DNA from: Ziziphus jujuba
Taxonomy: Eukaryota; Streptophyta; Magnoliopsida; Rosales; Rhamnaceae
Assembly (NCBI RefSeq): GCF_031755915.1
Contig: NC_083387.1
Location: 20,915,001-20,979,000 of the forward strand
Reading direction: 5' to 3'
Length of the DNA stretch: 64,000 bases
In this document: positions 24,106 to 36,362 of the stretch, piece by piece
Layout: each line of letters begins with the position of its first letter
Numbering within the stretch: position 1 is the first letter of the stretch
Notes under the pieces: model-generated
Database searches by the model: none
Told to the model about the DNA's origin: nothing
What the model saw: the letters and a program-made list of their open reading frames with translations, nothing else
Program-made: the position numbers and the translations under genes

Positions 24106-24110
24106 CTTAC

Positions 24111-24722
24111 TTAATTTTGGAAGATATATTGGATACATTGAATTAATTAATTTCAAGAAGATAACATTTCTTAGTCAAATTATAAGAAGGTAACTAGCTT
24201 CAACCACAATAAATATTCTATGCATGCAATTCATAATGTATCCTAATTTTACTCATTTAAACCACTTAGACATTATAAAAACCAAAGTGCAAATCTCTTA
24301 CGCTCTGAAAAGGAAAAGGATATTGCTAGTTACATCAAGGCATCAATAAAAGTTTACATCTAATATATAGCTTAAAATTTTTAAAAAATAGAATAAAAAA
24401 AATGGTGCTTAATTAACAGGGTATTAAAATTTTAGGTCTTAAAAATTATCAACCGCTACATGCTTTTATACATCATCTAAAATGCTCATAATAAAGTTGA
24501 ACGATGAGCATTTACAATGACAGACAATTGTGTTTGTTTATTGTTTTAAATTATCATATTAAACGGTGACAATAATTATAAATGACCATTGCATTATAAA
24601 TGATAGGTTTTTATGTTTTTGTTTGTCATCAATATTCTATCATGCACTTCAATACCTTTTGAGTTTTCTTAACCATGATTTTAAGTGGCTTTTTGTTTTG
24701 TAAATATTGAATATTTTTATCA
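24111..24722. other. Intergenic between the copia element and the hAT MITE
   Basis: AT-rich, no coding or element signature found. Mostly deleted in copy B. Confidence 0.4.
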
Positions 24723-24730
24723 GTAATATT

Positions 24731-25300
24731 TAGGAATGGCGATTTGCCCCGCACAAGTTGATCCCTGCGGTGCATTATCCCTAACGGGGTGGTTTTTTTA
24801 TTTTTATTTTTTTCCAAAAAATCGGGATTATAGGGCGAGCTTAGGGCAAAGGCTTAAAACCCAAATCGGGGATGGGGAATAAACATTCCGCCCTGAACCC
24901 AGCTTGGTGTATATATATAGATATATATTTATTTATTTATTTTTTAAATTTTTTTCTAGTTTCATTTATGTAAAACATCATTTTCTTCTTTTCTTACAAG
25001 CTCCAACACTAAGCCCTCAACTTTGGCCACTGACATCGATATATTTTATTGTATTTTTATTATTTACATTTTATTCATAAATATATATATATATATAAAT
25101 TTTTTTTAAAAAAATTATATGAATGATAAAAAAAAAAAAATGGAGAAAACCGCCCCGTCCCATCCCCAATTGGGGACTCTCCATCGCCACCGCCCCTATA
25201 AAGAAACGTAGAAAACCGCGGGGACGGGATAGAGAATTCCCCGCGGGGAAGGGGATGGAATTTTAAAAATTGATCTCGCCCCATCCCGCTGACATTACTA
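24731..25300. mobile_element. hAT-type MITE, copy A
   Basis: The ends are short imperfect inverted repeats, TAGGAATGGCGA and TAGTAATGTCAG (read inward). They are flanked by the perfect 8-bp direct repeat GTAATATT at 24723-24730 and 25301-25308. An 8-bp target duplication with TAG-type ends fits the hAT superfamily. The interior has two GC-rich blocks (GCCCCGC-type and CCCCGTCCC-type words) near the ends and an AT-rich centre with (AT)n. There is no transposase. The 570-bp element is duplicated at 45889-46405. Confidence 0.8.
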
Positions 25301-25308
25301 GTAATATT

Positions 25309-26464
25309 ACGATTATCAAAGTACTTATTAAATTTATTTTTCAAATGATACGTACTAAAATATTATTAGTTAACATATTTATATAATCTAAATATAAAAA
25401 AGTGAATTATCAAATGAACAAATGAATTAAAAAAATAAATTAATTAAATATTACCATATCATTTGACAAAGAAAAAACTTAATAAACATTTTAATAACTC
25501 TTGCATTATTGTATTTTTAATATAGCATATAAATTAGTTTTGATATGGTTAAAATTTTATGAGCAATTTATTAAAAAGTAATTTCTATGTCGCAGTCCAT
25601 TTTTTTTTTAAATAAATCTAAAATAGTAAAAGAAAAACTCATAAAAGTTTATATAGGATTTGTTTTTTTTTATAAAGCTGATTTGAAATTTTTATTATTA
25701 TATGGCTACCGACTCAAGAGGTCCTTCGCCATAAGTAATTTTGAAAGAGTTCATATCATATCAAAACTAATATATATTTCATTTTTGTTTTGTTTTCTTT
25801 TCTTGGGTGAATATCAAAACTATATACATATGCACATGGCCATAGAATAGCATGATCAAAATAATAAGAATTATAGGGAAGGGGGTGGAAACCAATGGAA
25901 CACGTCATGTCAAAACAAGCAAAAACAAATGGCCGCATCTTAATCCACTTCCATTTTAAGTATAAAAAATTCATTTTTAAGACTGCCGTAATACTATATA
26001 ATGTTTAAAAATGACAAAAAAAAGAAAGGGAAAGATGTGAACAAATTAATGCTGAATCCCACTAAAAAGGCAAAATTATTATAGTATTTGGAGGAAAGGA
26101 AATGATCTCCATGCCATCAAGTTTGCATAGAAATATAATTGAGTGGATGGTTCTTCAATTATTGCACTTGGATCTAGGTATATATTATATAGCTGGTAAT
26201 ATCGGTCAAAGATGTCTAACAGTGATCCAAGTAGTGAAGTTCACTAAAACCTTATCTTTTTAACTTTGCGTACTACAACCCAAAATATGTAAATTTGGGG
26301 TTCTTTTAACTTTGGAAGAGAGGGAGAGAGTATAATCAAGAAAGGGAGCGTTGGATTTCTTTGCTTAAAAATAATTTTGGGAAAAAAAATTATGAAAATA
26401 CGGTGAGACATTTTCTTATATGTACTTTAGCTTTTCCAATTAAGACAAGAAAAAAAATATAAAA
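25309..26464. other. Gene-free upstream DNA, copy A
   Basis: Collinear with about 46414-47880 in copy B. AT-rich; no exon or element ends seen. TA-repeat and homopolymer tracts are present. Confidence 0.4.
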
Positions 26465-28080
26465 ATCTTAAATGAATCATTAAGTTTTATTTATTTATTT
26501 GAAAAAAATAATTGTTAAGTTGAAAAAAAAAAAAAACACACGAATATTAAACATGTCTTATCAGCTTAAAAATAAATCTTATTAAAATTGAAAACAAAAA
26601 ACATAAATGTACCAAAACAAAACCGATATATATATTCTTTTATCTAAATATATTATTACATTTTATAAAAGTATAACGTATTGGTACTATATATATATGT
26701 ATATATATATATATATATGCATATTATGTTAGAGCTAAAATTTCAAAAATATATTTTTAATATTTTTATACCGGAAAAACACATTTTGTTCATTTCTGCC
26801 TCATTTTTCTTTCTCATGGCTTCAAAACAGAACTGGAGGGAGAGAAAGGCCATCCTGGCAGAGACTTAACAACATGAGGGTTAGGTTGGGCCATAGCCCA
26901 CCCAGCCCCAATTACGGAAAAGAAAATTGTAATATTAGTATACTATAAAAAAAGATTAAAAAAAAAAAAAAAGGGGGAGAGAAAGAGAAGAGGTGAAGAC
27001 TGAAAAATCATAAATTTTATCTTAGCAACTTTTTTTTTTTCTTAATCTTTGTTTGAGAAAAAAAAAAGTTTGATATGGTTTATTTCAAGAGAGAAAATTA
27101 AAAAAAGTGGACAGAGGGATCATGAATCTTTATCCATGTTTAGGAAATTAAACGTAGTTTTATATTAAAGGATATAGATTAAAAAATTAAGGCTATGTTG
27201 GGTTTGGTATTCAGAATACATATTTTTTTAAAAATAGGAATAATTATTTGTAGGAATAGAAAATAAAAAAAAATTGATAATTCCTATTTATATGTTTGAT
27301 AAAAACATTGACTTAAAATTAAGGTTTAAATTTTATAAATTTTTTTTTCTAAAAAATTCAAGTTTGGTAAAAATTAATTAAAAATTAAATTTTATATTTA
27401 TTTATATATTTTTAGTATGTGATAATCAATTTAAATTTAAATGTGATAAGGATATTTTAAACTTTATCCAAATTAAAACATAGGAATAAAAATTCTGAAA
27501 TTTTAATAAAAAATTGCTATTCCTTTAAATTAATATATATCTATTCCTATGGAATAATTAATTCCAAATTCAAAAATTTATCAAACATAAAAAAAACAAA
27601 ATCTATGGAATATGAATTTTATTTCTAGATTTATTCCATAAACCAAACATGCTATAAGTATAGTTTTATATTAAAATTAGTAATACTGATGGGATCTATT
27701 TTTTTTTTTTTGGGTGAGATTAAAAATTGAGAGATGATTTAGATGATATTATTGTCTAAATTTGAAAATTTTGTATTATTATAATACTTATAAAATTGAG
27801 AGTTGGTTTGGGTGTTATTGTTATCGGCTAATTTGTTTTGCGGGTTTAATATTATAATAAATTGATTGGTTAATTTGATTTAATTTAATTATTGATTTTA
27901 TAAAACGAATAATGTTATAGAATTATATTTCGTGGATACTTTTGTACAGAATTAATATTATGTTTTGAGTATACGACAAGTTTTGAAGAATAATGAATTA
28001 CTTCTTAAGTATTGCTTTTTTGTAATTTAGTTGTCTGCTTTTTATTTTGTTTTTATTTTCTTTTTAAGTTGATTATTTTA
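26465..28080. other. Segment present in copy A only
   Basis: Copy B jumps from the equivalent of 26465 to that of 28080 (junction near 47905), between short A/T-rich matching words. The block contains a GGGCCATAGCCCACCC palindrome-like word near 26889-26905, a MITE candidate at 27191-27655 and otherwise AT-rich DNA. The direction (loss in B or gain in A) is not proven. Loss in B is simpler because the block has no single set of element ends. Confidence 0.6.
27191..27655. mobile_element. MITE candidate with GCATGTTTGGTTT-type ends
   Basis: The left end GGCTATGTTGGGTTTGGTAT and the right end, read on the minus strand as TAGCATGTTTGGTTTATGGA, are imperfect inverted repeats of about 20 bp. Such ends are common on small plant DNA elements. 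The body is AT-rich and partly self-complementary, with GGAATA/TATTCC words near both ends. A clear target duplication was not found, so class and exact borders are open. Confidence 0.45.
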
Positions 28081-28786
28081 ATAATTCTATGCATACTGGT
28101 TAGACTCAATTAAATCTATTTTATTTTGCATTTGTTATTTAATATTATTTATTTATTTATTATTATTATTACTTTGTATTGTCAATTGATTAAGGCCTTT
28201 TTATACAAACCAATCCTAATATTGAATCATGGTCCGCATTTTAGCATCATCCCGCTGTCCCGTTGCAATTACTAGTTGGAAATGACACATGAATCATCAT
28301 CACACTTGCTTCAAAACTGTAATTAGTGTTCCATTTGATTAATATCTAAAATTGTTGTGATAATCTTTCTTATTACCAAAAACAGCGGCCCCCTTGCTCT
28401 TTTTTTCACTGGTACTGATTCGAAACTGTTAAAGTTTTAAAGAAAACTAATTCTCATTAATCATTTTTTAGAAATTTAATTTTTTAGAAACTTGCAAAGA
28501 AAAGGAAAAAACAGAGAAACTTGCAAAGAAAATGAAATTCAAATAGAACTGGCTGAAAAATAAAAATAATAATAAAAATACAATGGCAATGACAAATATG
28601 TAAAATTTTCCAAAATAAAAAAATTACAAAGTTACAAAAGTTTTAAACCTCGCATTGGAAGTTTATGAAATTATCCCTTACGTAATTGTACAAGTTCAAA
28701 GGTTACCAAATTAATAATAATAATAATAGCAATAATATTAATTAACTAATTAATTAATTAACTATACTTTTACTTCCATCACCATC

Positions 28787-28794
28787 TATAAATA
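28787..28794 (+). promoter_or_regulatory. TATA box of chitinase gene A
   Basis: TATAAATA, 66 bp before the ATG. The same word is at the same distance in gene B, and the whole proximal promoter is conserved between the copies. Confidence 0.75.
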
Positions 28795-28852
28795 CGCATC
28801 TTTACCTCTAAGCCATCTCAAACATCTCAACAATTAGTTGTTACAAACAAAC

Positions 28853-30763
28853 ATGACCAAAATGATGTTCTGGGGCTTGACAATAATTTCCCTGTTGTTT
28901 TCCATCCAAGGAAGCCTAGCAGAGCAATGTGGAAGTCGCGTTGGCGGTGCTACCTGCCCTGGGGGGCTTTGCTGCAGCCAGTATGGGTGGTGTGGCACTA
29001 CACCTGAATATTGCACCAATGGTTGCCAAAGCCAATGCTCTGCTAGCGGTGGCATGGGCGGTGGCGGTGGCCGTGGCCGTGGCGGTGGCGGTAATATCCC
29101 GATCTCAAGGTCCACTTTTGATGAGATTCTTAAGCATCGGAATGACTGCCCCAGCAGGGGCTTTTATAGCTACGATGCTTTCATTGCTTCTGCCAGAGCC
29201 TTCCCTGGCTTTGGTACCACCGGTGATGAAGCCACCAGGAAAAGAGAGATCGCTGCTTTCTTAGGCCAAACTTCCCATGAAACTAGTGGTACTGTTTATA
29301 TTCTTAAAGATTTATATATTCTCCTTAGTAATCCTTTTTTGGCATAGTTTTTGTTTTTGCTGTTCCCCAAGTGTCAGTACTTTTTGAAAAAATTACTTTT
29401 TATTGGTTTTGATTAGAAGCTCGTTTTGAAATCTAAAACATTTTCCGATATTATTCAATCAAATATTTTTAAAATTAGTTTTTAAATATAAATAATCAAA
29501 AGCTATGATAAATAAAACTTTACTATATAGGCTTTTAAGCATAAATAATCAAAAATAATATCAAATAAGATTTTACTATATAAGATTATTTATTTTTTTT
29601 AATAGAATTTTAAATTTCATAGATCATATATTAATAAGCAGTTCGAACATATCTTTTGTGATATGTGATATTTTATCGTTAATCACTAGTTGAATCCATT
29701 TTTTGATATTTGCATTTAGTTTAATTTAATTTATTAATTTATTGATATTTTAAAAGTAAAAAATATCTTATATGAGAAAATGAATCCATAAAAATATCCA
29801 ATTAAATTTTTATGTTGATATGTGGTTCCGTTAGTTTTGATAAACCTAAATTTTTTTTTTTTTAGTTTTAATTACCAATTCATTATTTATTTCATTTGTT
29901 TTAAAATAAAATTTTGTTTATCATCATTGATAACATATATAACTAGAATTCACACGTTACATGACCATATAGGATGCACTTACTCATCATTAGATTTTTA
30001 GTATTAAGAAATTTAAAGGAAAAAAAAAAAATTAAGGGCCACCAATAAATAAACAAATCCCATCGCAAGTGATGACAAATTTGGATGATTTACGGACTTT
30101 TGGGGACTATAAATATATGCAGGAGGATGGGATTCTGCACCTGATGGCAGATACGCTTGGGGATACTGCTATGTTAGCGAGGTAAATGATGGAAGTGATT
30201 ACTGTTCTACTGAGTCCAACTATCCATGTGCTTCCGGACGCAAATATTTTGGCCGTGGTCCTATTCAAGTTTCATGGTAATTAATTAAGCTACCAAAAAA
30301 TGTTCTCCCCTACATTTCTTTTGCCGTTTTTATAATTTTTTATGAACTATTTCAACATATATGTGTATATAATATATATATATATCTATATAGGAACTAC
30401 AACTATGGTGAGTGTGGAAGAGCCATTGGAGTAGATTTGTTGAACAACCCAGACCTTGTTGCTACCGACGCTGTCGTTTCATTCAAGACGGCAATCTGGT
30501 TCTGGATGACTCCACAATCGCCAAAACCCTCCCCCCACGATGTTATAACCCAGAGATGGACTCCCTCGAGATCTGACTCTGATGCGGGTCGAGTTCTGGG
30601 TTATGGTTTGATCACAAACATCATCAATGGTGGGCTTGAATGTGGCAAAGGTAGGAACGATGAGGTGGAGGACCGCATTGGATTCTATAAGAGATACTGC
30701 GATCAACTTGGTGTTGGATATGGAGATAACCTCGACTGCTACAACCAGAGGCCTTTTGGGTGA
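28853..30763 (+). CDS. Class I (GH19) endochitinase with hevein domain, gene A
   Basis: Exons 28853-29288, 30123-30276 and 30394-30763 (introns 834 and 117 bp, GT..AG) encode 319 residues. Residues 1-23 are a signal peptide ending SLA, and the mature protein starts EQCG. Residues 24-62 are a chitin-binding hevein domain with all eight cysteines, followed by a Gly/Arg-rich hinge (about 63-80). The rest is a GH19 catalytic domain that cleaves beta-1,4 bonds in chitin, here presumably of fungal walls. Catalytic glutamates are E143 in HETSG and E165 in [20 protein letters not shown] and [12 protein letters not shown] are conserved. It ends NQRPFG without the usual vacuolar propeptide, so secretion to the apoplast is likely. 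The free-type Cys of the PSCHDV word is Pro. Start: first ATG after the TATA box; an upstream in-frame TTG was not chosen. Codon 166 (GTA) creates a cryptic donor. It is the tandem duplicate of 49446-51319. Confidence 0.95.
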
Positions 30764-30855
30764 TCAAATCTTAATTTATGGAGGAGTACCATAATAATAC
30801 TTCAAGAGTACTGTAATAGTCAAAACCATGTAAAAGGAATAACCTAAACCACTTA

Positions 30856-30861
30856 AATAAA
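30856..30861 (+). terminator. Polyadenylation signal candidate, chitinase A
   Basis: AATAAA 93 bp after the stop codon, conserved in copy B. The cleavage site is not predicted. Confidence 0.5.
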
Positions 30862-33800
30862 TATGGTTTCGTCGAAAGTATTTTACTATGCTTGTGCTAC
30901 TTTTGCTTTTCCTTTTAATTTATAAGTTTGGTTTTGGTTGCTTTCGTTGTGACTATCATGTTTTGACGATAGAGGCAGAGATATGCATTGATTCTAGGGC
31001 GCCTAAGCACTTTTGGAATGTTGGACAAGAGGGAATAGACAAACGGATTATTTCTTCTACCATCGTCTCAAAAAGTAAATCTGAATTTGGCATAATCTAA
31101 ACGATAACAATATAATAAGGGTTTTGTGTAATATAATTTTTTTTTTGTTTTTTTAAATGGTTTTATAATTTGTAACAAAACAATGATTTTATTGTTTTGT
31201 TAAAAATCATATGGAAATACATTCTAATATTAAAATAAAAAAATGCTCCAAATGGCCTTCAGTTAGCAATGCTGGAGTCAGGACCAAACCAAATACCACA
31301 ACAATGATCATACAATAAACTATGTCCAATTTAACATCCATGAGCAAAACTAGACAAACAACGTGGACACCCAATTTATAAGCGGTCTAATAATTGTCTT
31401 CTATGTAGAGAGTGGCTTCTTATTTTATTTTATTTTTATGAAATTAAGGGAAGGTAGCATTATTGCAAAATCTATAGTTTTAATCCGTGATAATATTAAA
31501 GTTATCAAATTTTGGGTATCAATTATGAAAATGTTTTATTTTGTTGGAATTTAGTTTTTATTTTCACTAATTACATTTAAATGTAATTAACAAATAATTA
31601 TTTTGTAACAGAATATGTGAGAAATTTGAGTCTAAGATGGCAAGAAAATTCGAGAGAAACATTTTCTATACTTTTTTTTGATTCTATTCAATAATTAGAA
31701 TTAGAAGCAAAACATATATTTATACACTGGTTACAAGGATGCACAGCCACTTGCTTTTCAAATAATTTGCAACTAGTTACAAAACTAATTCTTAACAAAC
31801 AAGCTGTCACAATGCTTAGATGGACTATTGAACTTTTAATATCAGAACCTTCTAGAATCTCCACTAGAGGATCACTCTTGTCAGAAAATTTTGAGAATGT
31901 ACGTGTGTCGAATTCTTTTGAGGAGTTGTTTACAAGACAGACAATAACTCTTTTTTTTTTTCTTTTTTTTTCTTCTCTTTTTTTGTTACATAAATTGGAC
32001 AAATTAATTACTTTTTAAACAAATAACAATTACTTTTAATATAAATTTGACAGATTAAGTTATTTTTTCAACAAATAAGAACTAAAATTCTTTAAATAAT
32101 GTGTTACAAACAAGAGTAGCATACACTTTGATTTCTTCATATTTCTTCATTTGAGGTTGTCACAAACACATTAGGTAGAACCTCCAGCCTCGTGCTTAGA
32201 AGCCTACATCTAAAACTCAAGTCATCATGAGCTCACATGTCAATCTTAGTTAGCAATGTGGCACTATCCAAGCCTAATAGCTATTGGGCTTCAAAGTTTT
32301 CTTCTGAATGGTGGGCCTGTGAGTTGGAAGTTCTTGGGTACCCTTCCTGGTTATGGGTTCTGGTAACCCATCGTCGATGGAACCTATCACAGTATAATAT
32401 GCTAAATATTTTCAAAGCTTGACTTACTCCGATAAATTTTATTATTAAATATGTAGATAAGATCCAATTAATTATAATCTTGTCTTTATGGAGTTCATTA
32501 GTGATTATCATCAATGATGATAAATAAGGTTACTCTAGTTTTTAAGGGCAATTTTACTGGGTATAAGATTTGTTTTTTTTTTTTGGGTAACTTTGAAAAT
32601 TTAAGATCATCTTTAGAGTTTTTTAGGTAAGGACTTAAATAATCATTCCATTTATGGCTTCGAATTCTTAAAACTAAATACTAGATTTCTTAATTAAAAA
32701 AATCATTAATGTTCATCATGATATTATGATGACATAGTAGGCTCTCGGCCCAAAAAAAAAAAAAAAGATTGACATTGAAAGCTATGCCTAAATAAAATAG
32801 ATGTAATAGTTTGGTGTAACAAAGCAAATGTATATTGAATTAATTGTATTTTAATATCTTCTATTTTGAAAAGGTTACAGTGTTTGTTTTTGCTTTCAAA
32901 TTTAAAATGTTTTAATATTTTAAACTTTTGAGTTTCAATTTTTGATCTAGTTGGATTTTTTAACTAACAATGACTAATTATTCTTATCATATTTAACCAA
33001 TATTAATAAAATATAATTTGTTACAATTTAGATATTCCTTCAGTTATAGTTTGAGAAAATTTAAGTGCTCTATTTAAAATTCTTTTATTACCTTGAATAT
33101 TAACTGCCCTTTGTCAAAAATCAAATTGGACAAAATTACATTAATAAAGCAAAACTTGAGAGTTTGAACTGAAATGTTTTAAATTTGAGGGCTGAAAAGC
33201 AACTTTTTCAAACTAGTGGATCTCACATCTTGGCCTCATTTCATGGTGCAAACAAATTTTGACAAGGATTTGAATATTTAAAACTTTAACCCTTATGAGT
33301 CAAATAATATTTTTTTTTGTTCGAGTACATGATTATTTAACAGCTCAACATACCGAAAAAAAAATTATAATATTTTTAATTTGAAAATCGAAAATACAAC
33401 TTCTTCAAATTAGTAGATCTCACGTCATAGTCACATTTCTTAATATAAATAAAATTTAACAAGGATTTGAAGATTTAAAACTTAACCCTCATGGGCCACA
33501 TAATATATTCTTTCTTATTCGGGTGTGTGACTATTTAACAGTTCAGCAGATGGAAAAAAGAAAATAATCCAACGGTACAATACAAAAACAAAATTGGATG
33601 GACGGCCAAAATAGTTAAAGTACTAGTAAAGTATGTATATATATATATATATATATTTTTTTTTTTTTTAAATTTGTTATTATAAAATACTTGAAGTTTA
33701 CAGATACGTTTGCATTTCTTAGTGCTTCCCTTAATTTGGATTCTAAAATTGGTAAAGCTGTATATATCTTTTACAGAAAAGTTGGTAATATAGAATCTTT

Positions 33801-35470
33801 TGTAATGCTACAGCCGCATGTTTTGCGTTCATCAATAATGGAATGGGACGGATAAATATATATATATATATATGGCCCAAAAAAAAAAAAGTTTCAACTT
33901 TTGCTAATAGGAAAGTGATGCGTATGTACGAGAGTGGAAAAATGGAAAATATCTTAAACTTGATGTTGAAATGGGTGGGGATTTCCACCTCTCTTGATAA
34001 GGTAGATTTTCCGTGTTTTGGAAACCGTTGAAATGTGTTTAATACTACTATCAATAGATGACAAAAAAGGCTAAAATAACTTAATATTTATTTTCACACC
34101 TTTGGTGAAATAGATTCTTTTCAAGTCTATTTTTTAAACATTATTTTACTCTACCTGCTTCCTAACTAGTGTAATTCAATGGCAAAATGATTTTTTTTTC
34201 TTTTTTTTTTTTCTTTTTCAATAGTGATTCTAAACTCAAATCTTAGTCCAATATTTAATATTAAAAGGACAATAATAGATAAGTCCAAAGTGATAATAAG
34301 TGATAAATTTAGGTAATTTGGTAGGTTTTTAATTTTTTTAATTTTTTTTATTTAAATGTGTGTAATTTGCTTAAGTATTAGTTAGTAGTAGTTAAAATTT
34401 ATTAGAGCATCTAAACTAGCTTCAAAGATAAGGGGATATATATATATATATATATATAAACACCAAATTGATCACAACGATTAAAATTGTGTTTGAATTT
34501 TTTTTTTTTTCTTCTTCAAGTTTATAATTGTTTAAAATATCTAACAAACTATTACTAACCATTAGACAACATTTAATATAAGCAAATTGTATTTAATTAG
34601 ATAAAAAATAAAAAATAAAGAAAGAAACTAAAAACTAGCATGTTATCAAATAACATCCTAGTAAAATGCAAAAAGAAAAAAAGAATTGTAATGACTTATA
34701 TTGCACATCACTAATTGAAAAACTAAAATTCATAGCCGTATTGCAAAAATGTTAATAAGAATGTTTTCAACAAATTTTTTTTTTCCCCTTTAGTTTCGTT
34801 TTTTGTAATTAAGCCGGTCTTCTATTTGAACACTTGTAAAAGGATCTAAGGTATAGTCAGAAATATTATTAGAGGTCAATGATCGATGTAGCTAGGGTGA
34901 TCCAAGTGCAATTCACTACGAAACTTTAATCAGTCTAATTTTATGCCTACGACTCCTTTTTCATTCGGTGAGACCAGCCAACTCACCAACTTTCTTTTAT
35001 TTATTTATTTATTTTTCATAATTGGGGTACTGGGACATAAATGTTCAGCTACTTTTGATATTGTAAGACTATATGTATATATATATATATATATACACAA
35101 TAAGGCTCTTCTATAGATTTTTTGGAATGAAATAAAGTCTATAAATTTATTTTTCACCATTGAATTCACTAATAATGAATATTACAATCTATCAAAATGT
35201 CAGCACCTCCTATATTTATGTATCATAATCTTAGAATAGCCCTGACCTGGAGAAACCATACCAGAAATTCTACAAAAATTCCAGCTACATCTTCCTTGTA
35301 AAATTGACTTTTCCAAAATTTTCTTGTACGAAAACTCACCCAAAAAATATACATCTATTTTATTTTTTCCCTCCTTACTACAAATTTTTACAAATTTGCA
35401 AAACTTCCATAATAGCTACATAGGAATATAAATATAAATAATAAACAATAAAAGATAAATATTTTTTATA
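30862..35470. other. Gene-poor DNA downstream of chitinase A
   Basis: About 4.6 kb with no convincing gene. It includes long T and (AT)n tracts (for example 33634-33655, 34437-34458, 35076-35095). It also holds the empty site for the copy-B solo LTR (near 32925) and the part of the duplication that is almost identical to copy B (33676-35061). A block at about 31616-32130 looks like an old LTR fragment but has no clear ends. From about 35195 sequence similar to LTR 3' regions begins. Confidence 0.45.
33676..35061. other. Nearly identical tract shared with copy B (conversion candidate)
   Basis: Against 56636-58007 I see only about two base substitutions; the other differences are homopolymer or TA-repeat lengths. 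The 320 bp just upstream differ at about 20 positions and the DNA just downstream at a similar rate. No gene is recognisable inside. Confidence 0.75.
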
Positions 35471-36057
35471 TGTCAGGATCCCTTTCAGAGTCTCCTATCT
35501 AAATCCTAGGATTGTCTCAAATCTCCCCATATTTTTGCTCAGCATTGAAAATATGTAATTTTGTAAATTTATTGTCGCCCACACCTCCCACTTACTATAT
35601 TTTCACAATTTTGCAACACTTCATAATTATATCAGCACATAAATGTAAATAAAATAAATAATGATAATAATAATAATTACAACATGGATCATTCTATGTC
35701 CATAACATATCTAGTAATAAAAGATACAACCATATCGGTACTCGTATTAATAATAATAATGAAAACAAATAAAGACAACATAGATCTTAGAACCTACGTC
35801 ATACAACACACATCTCAACATCCAAGAAAATATATAGATATGAGTTTATATTGTTAACAAATAACAAATGATAAAATATCTCTAAATAAAATAAATTACA
35901 TTAAATTACACATACAAAAATAATACTTTCAATTGAACAGATAAGGTCATGGCAATAATTTCAATTACATTATCACTCCTTCGAACATATTTTCTTTATG
36001 TATATATATGTATATATACTTAACTATTAATATGTATACGATCTCTTAAACGACTTA

Positions 36058-36258
36058 AGTAACCTGTCTGTAGGCTAACATGCATAGCCAAAGGTTGAAA
36101 TACCTGCCCGGAGACTACAATACCTGTCCGAAAGCTATATTACACATATTCAAAGGCTAATACACTTACTAGAAGGCTGAAGTGCTTGTCTAAATGCTAG
36201 TACACATGCCGAAGGCTAATACATCTATTCGAAGACTAAAATACTTACCCTGAGGCAC
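36058..36258. repeat. Degenerate array of about 20-bp units inside element X
   Basis: About ten imperfect units of 19-23 bp follow the pattern ACCTGCCCGAAGGCTAATAC. They are present with the same order at about 58998-59200 in copy B. The array lies in the middle of the LTR. Confidence 0.7.
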
Positions 36259-36260
36259 CA

Positions 36261-36362
36261 CATCCAAATTTCTATTACTAGTGTTGTATGAACTCTTCCA
36301 CTACTGTACCTCATCCAAATTTCTATTACCAGTGTTGTATGAACTCTTCCACTATTGTACCA
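36261..36362. repeat. 51-bp tandem duplication, copy A only
   Basis: Two adjacent 51-bp units start CATCCAAATTTCTATTAC. Copy B has one unit at about 59200-59252, so this arose in A after the large duplication or was lost in B. Confidence 0.85.

Larger units (their letters stand above)
15226..24110 (+). mobile_element. Ty1/copia LTR retrotransposon, complete but decayed, carrying a nested solo LTR
   Basis: The element occupies 15231-24105 between 5-bp target duplications CTTAC (15226-15230 and 24106-24110). It has a 381-bp left LTR, the initiator-Met tRNA primer site TGGTATCAGAGC directly after it, gag, zinc knuckle, protease, integrase, reverse transcriptase and RNase H in Ty1/copia order, a purine tract (TTGAAGGGG) and a 372-bp right LTR. 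By eye the LTRs differ at about 25-30 positions (7-8%), so the insertion is old. The left LTR has GG where the right has TG. Pol is broken by many stops and frameshifts. A 3.5-kb foreign solo LTR sits inside reverse transcriptase. Without it the element would be about 5.4 kb, normal for copia. It is not autonomous. Confidence 0.92.

Noticed and set aside
28838..28852. Upstream in-frame TTG as a possible chitinase start
   Set aside because: The ATG at 28853 gives a normal signal peptide and sits 66 bp after the TATA box; a TTG start is not expected in a plant gene.
28834..29115. Proline-rich minus-strand frame and an extra plus frame over chitinase exon 1
   Set aside because: Shadows of the Gly-rich hinge and hevein coding sequence in other frames.
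31616..32130. Possible copia-type solo LTR (GGCAAGAAAATTCGAGAGAA and nearby words)
   Set aside because: Composition is LTR-like, but I could not define TG/CA ends or a target duplication in either copy.
33743..34054. 103-residue frame conserved without change at 56692-57003
   Set aside because: The identity comes from the near-identical duplicated tract at DNA level. The frame has no motif and both strands are equally open, so conservation is not evidence of coding.
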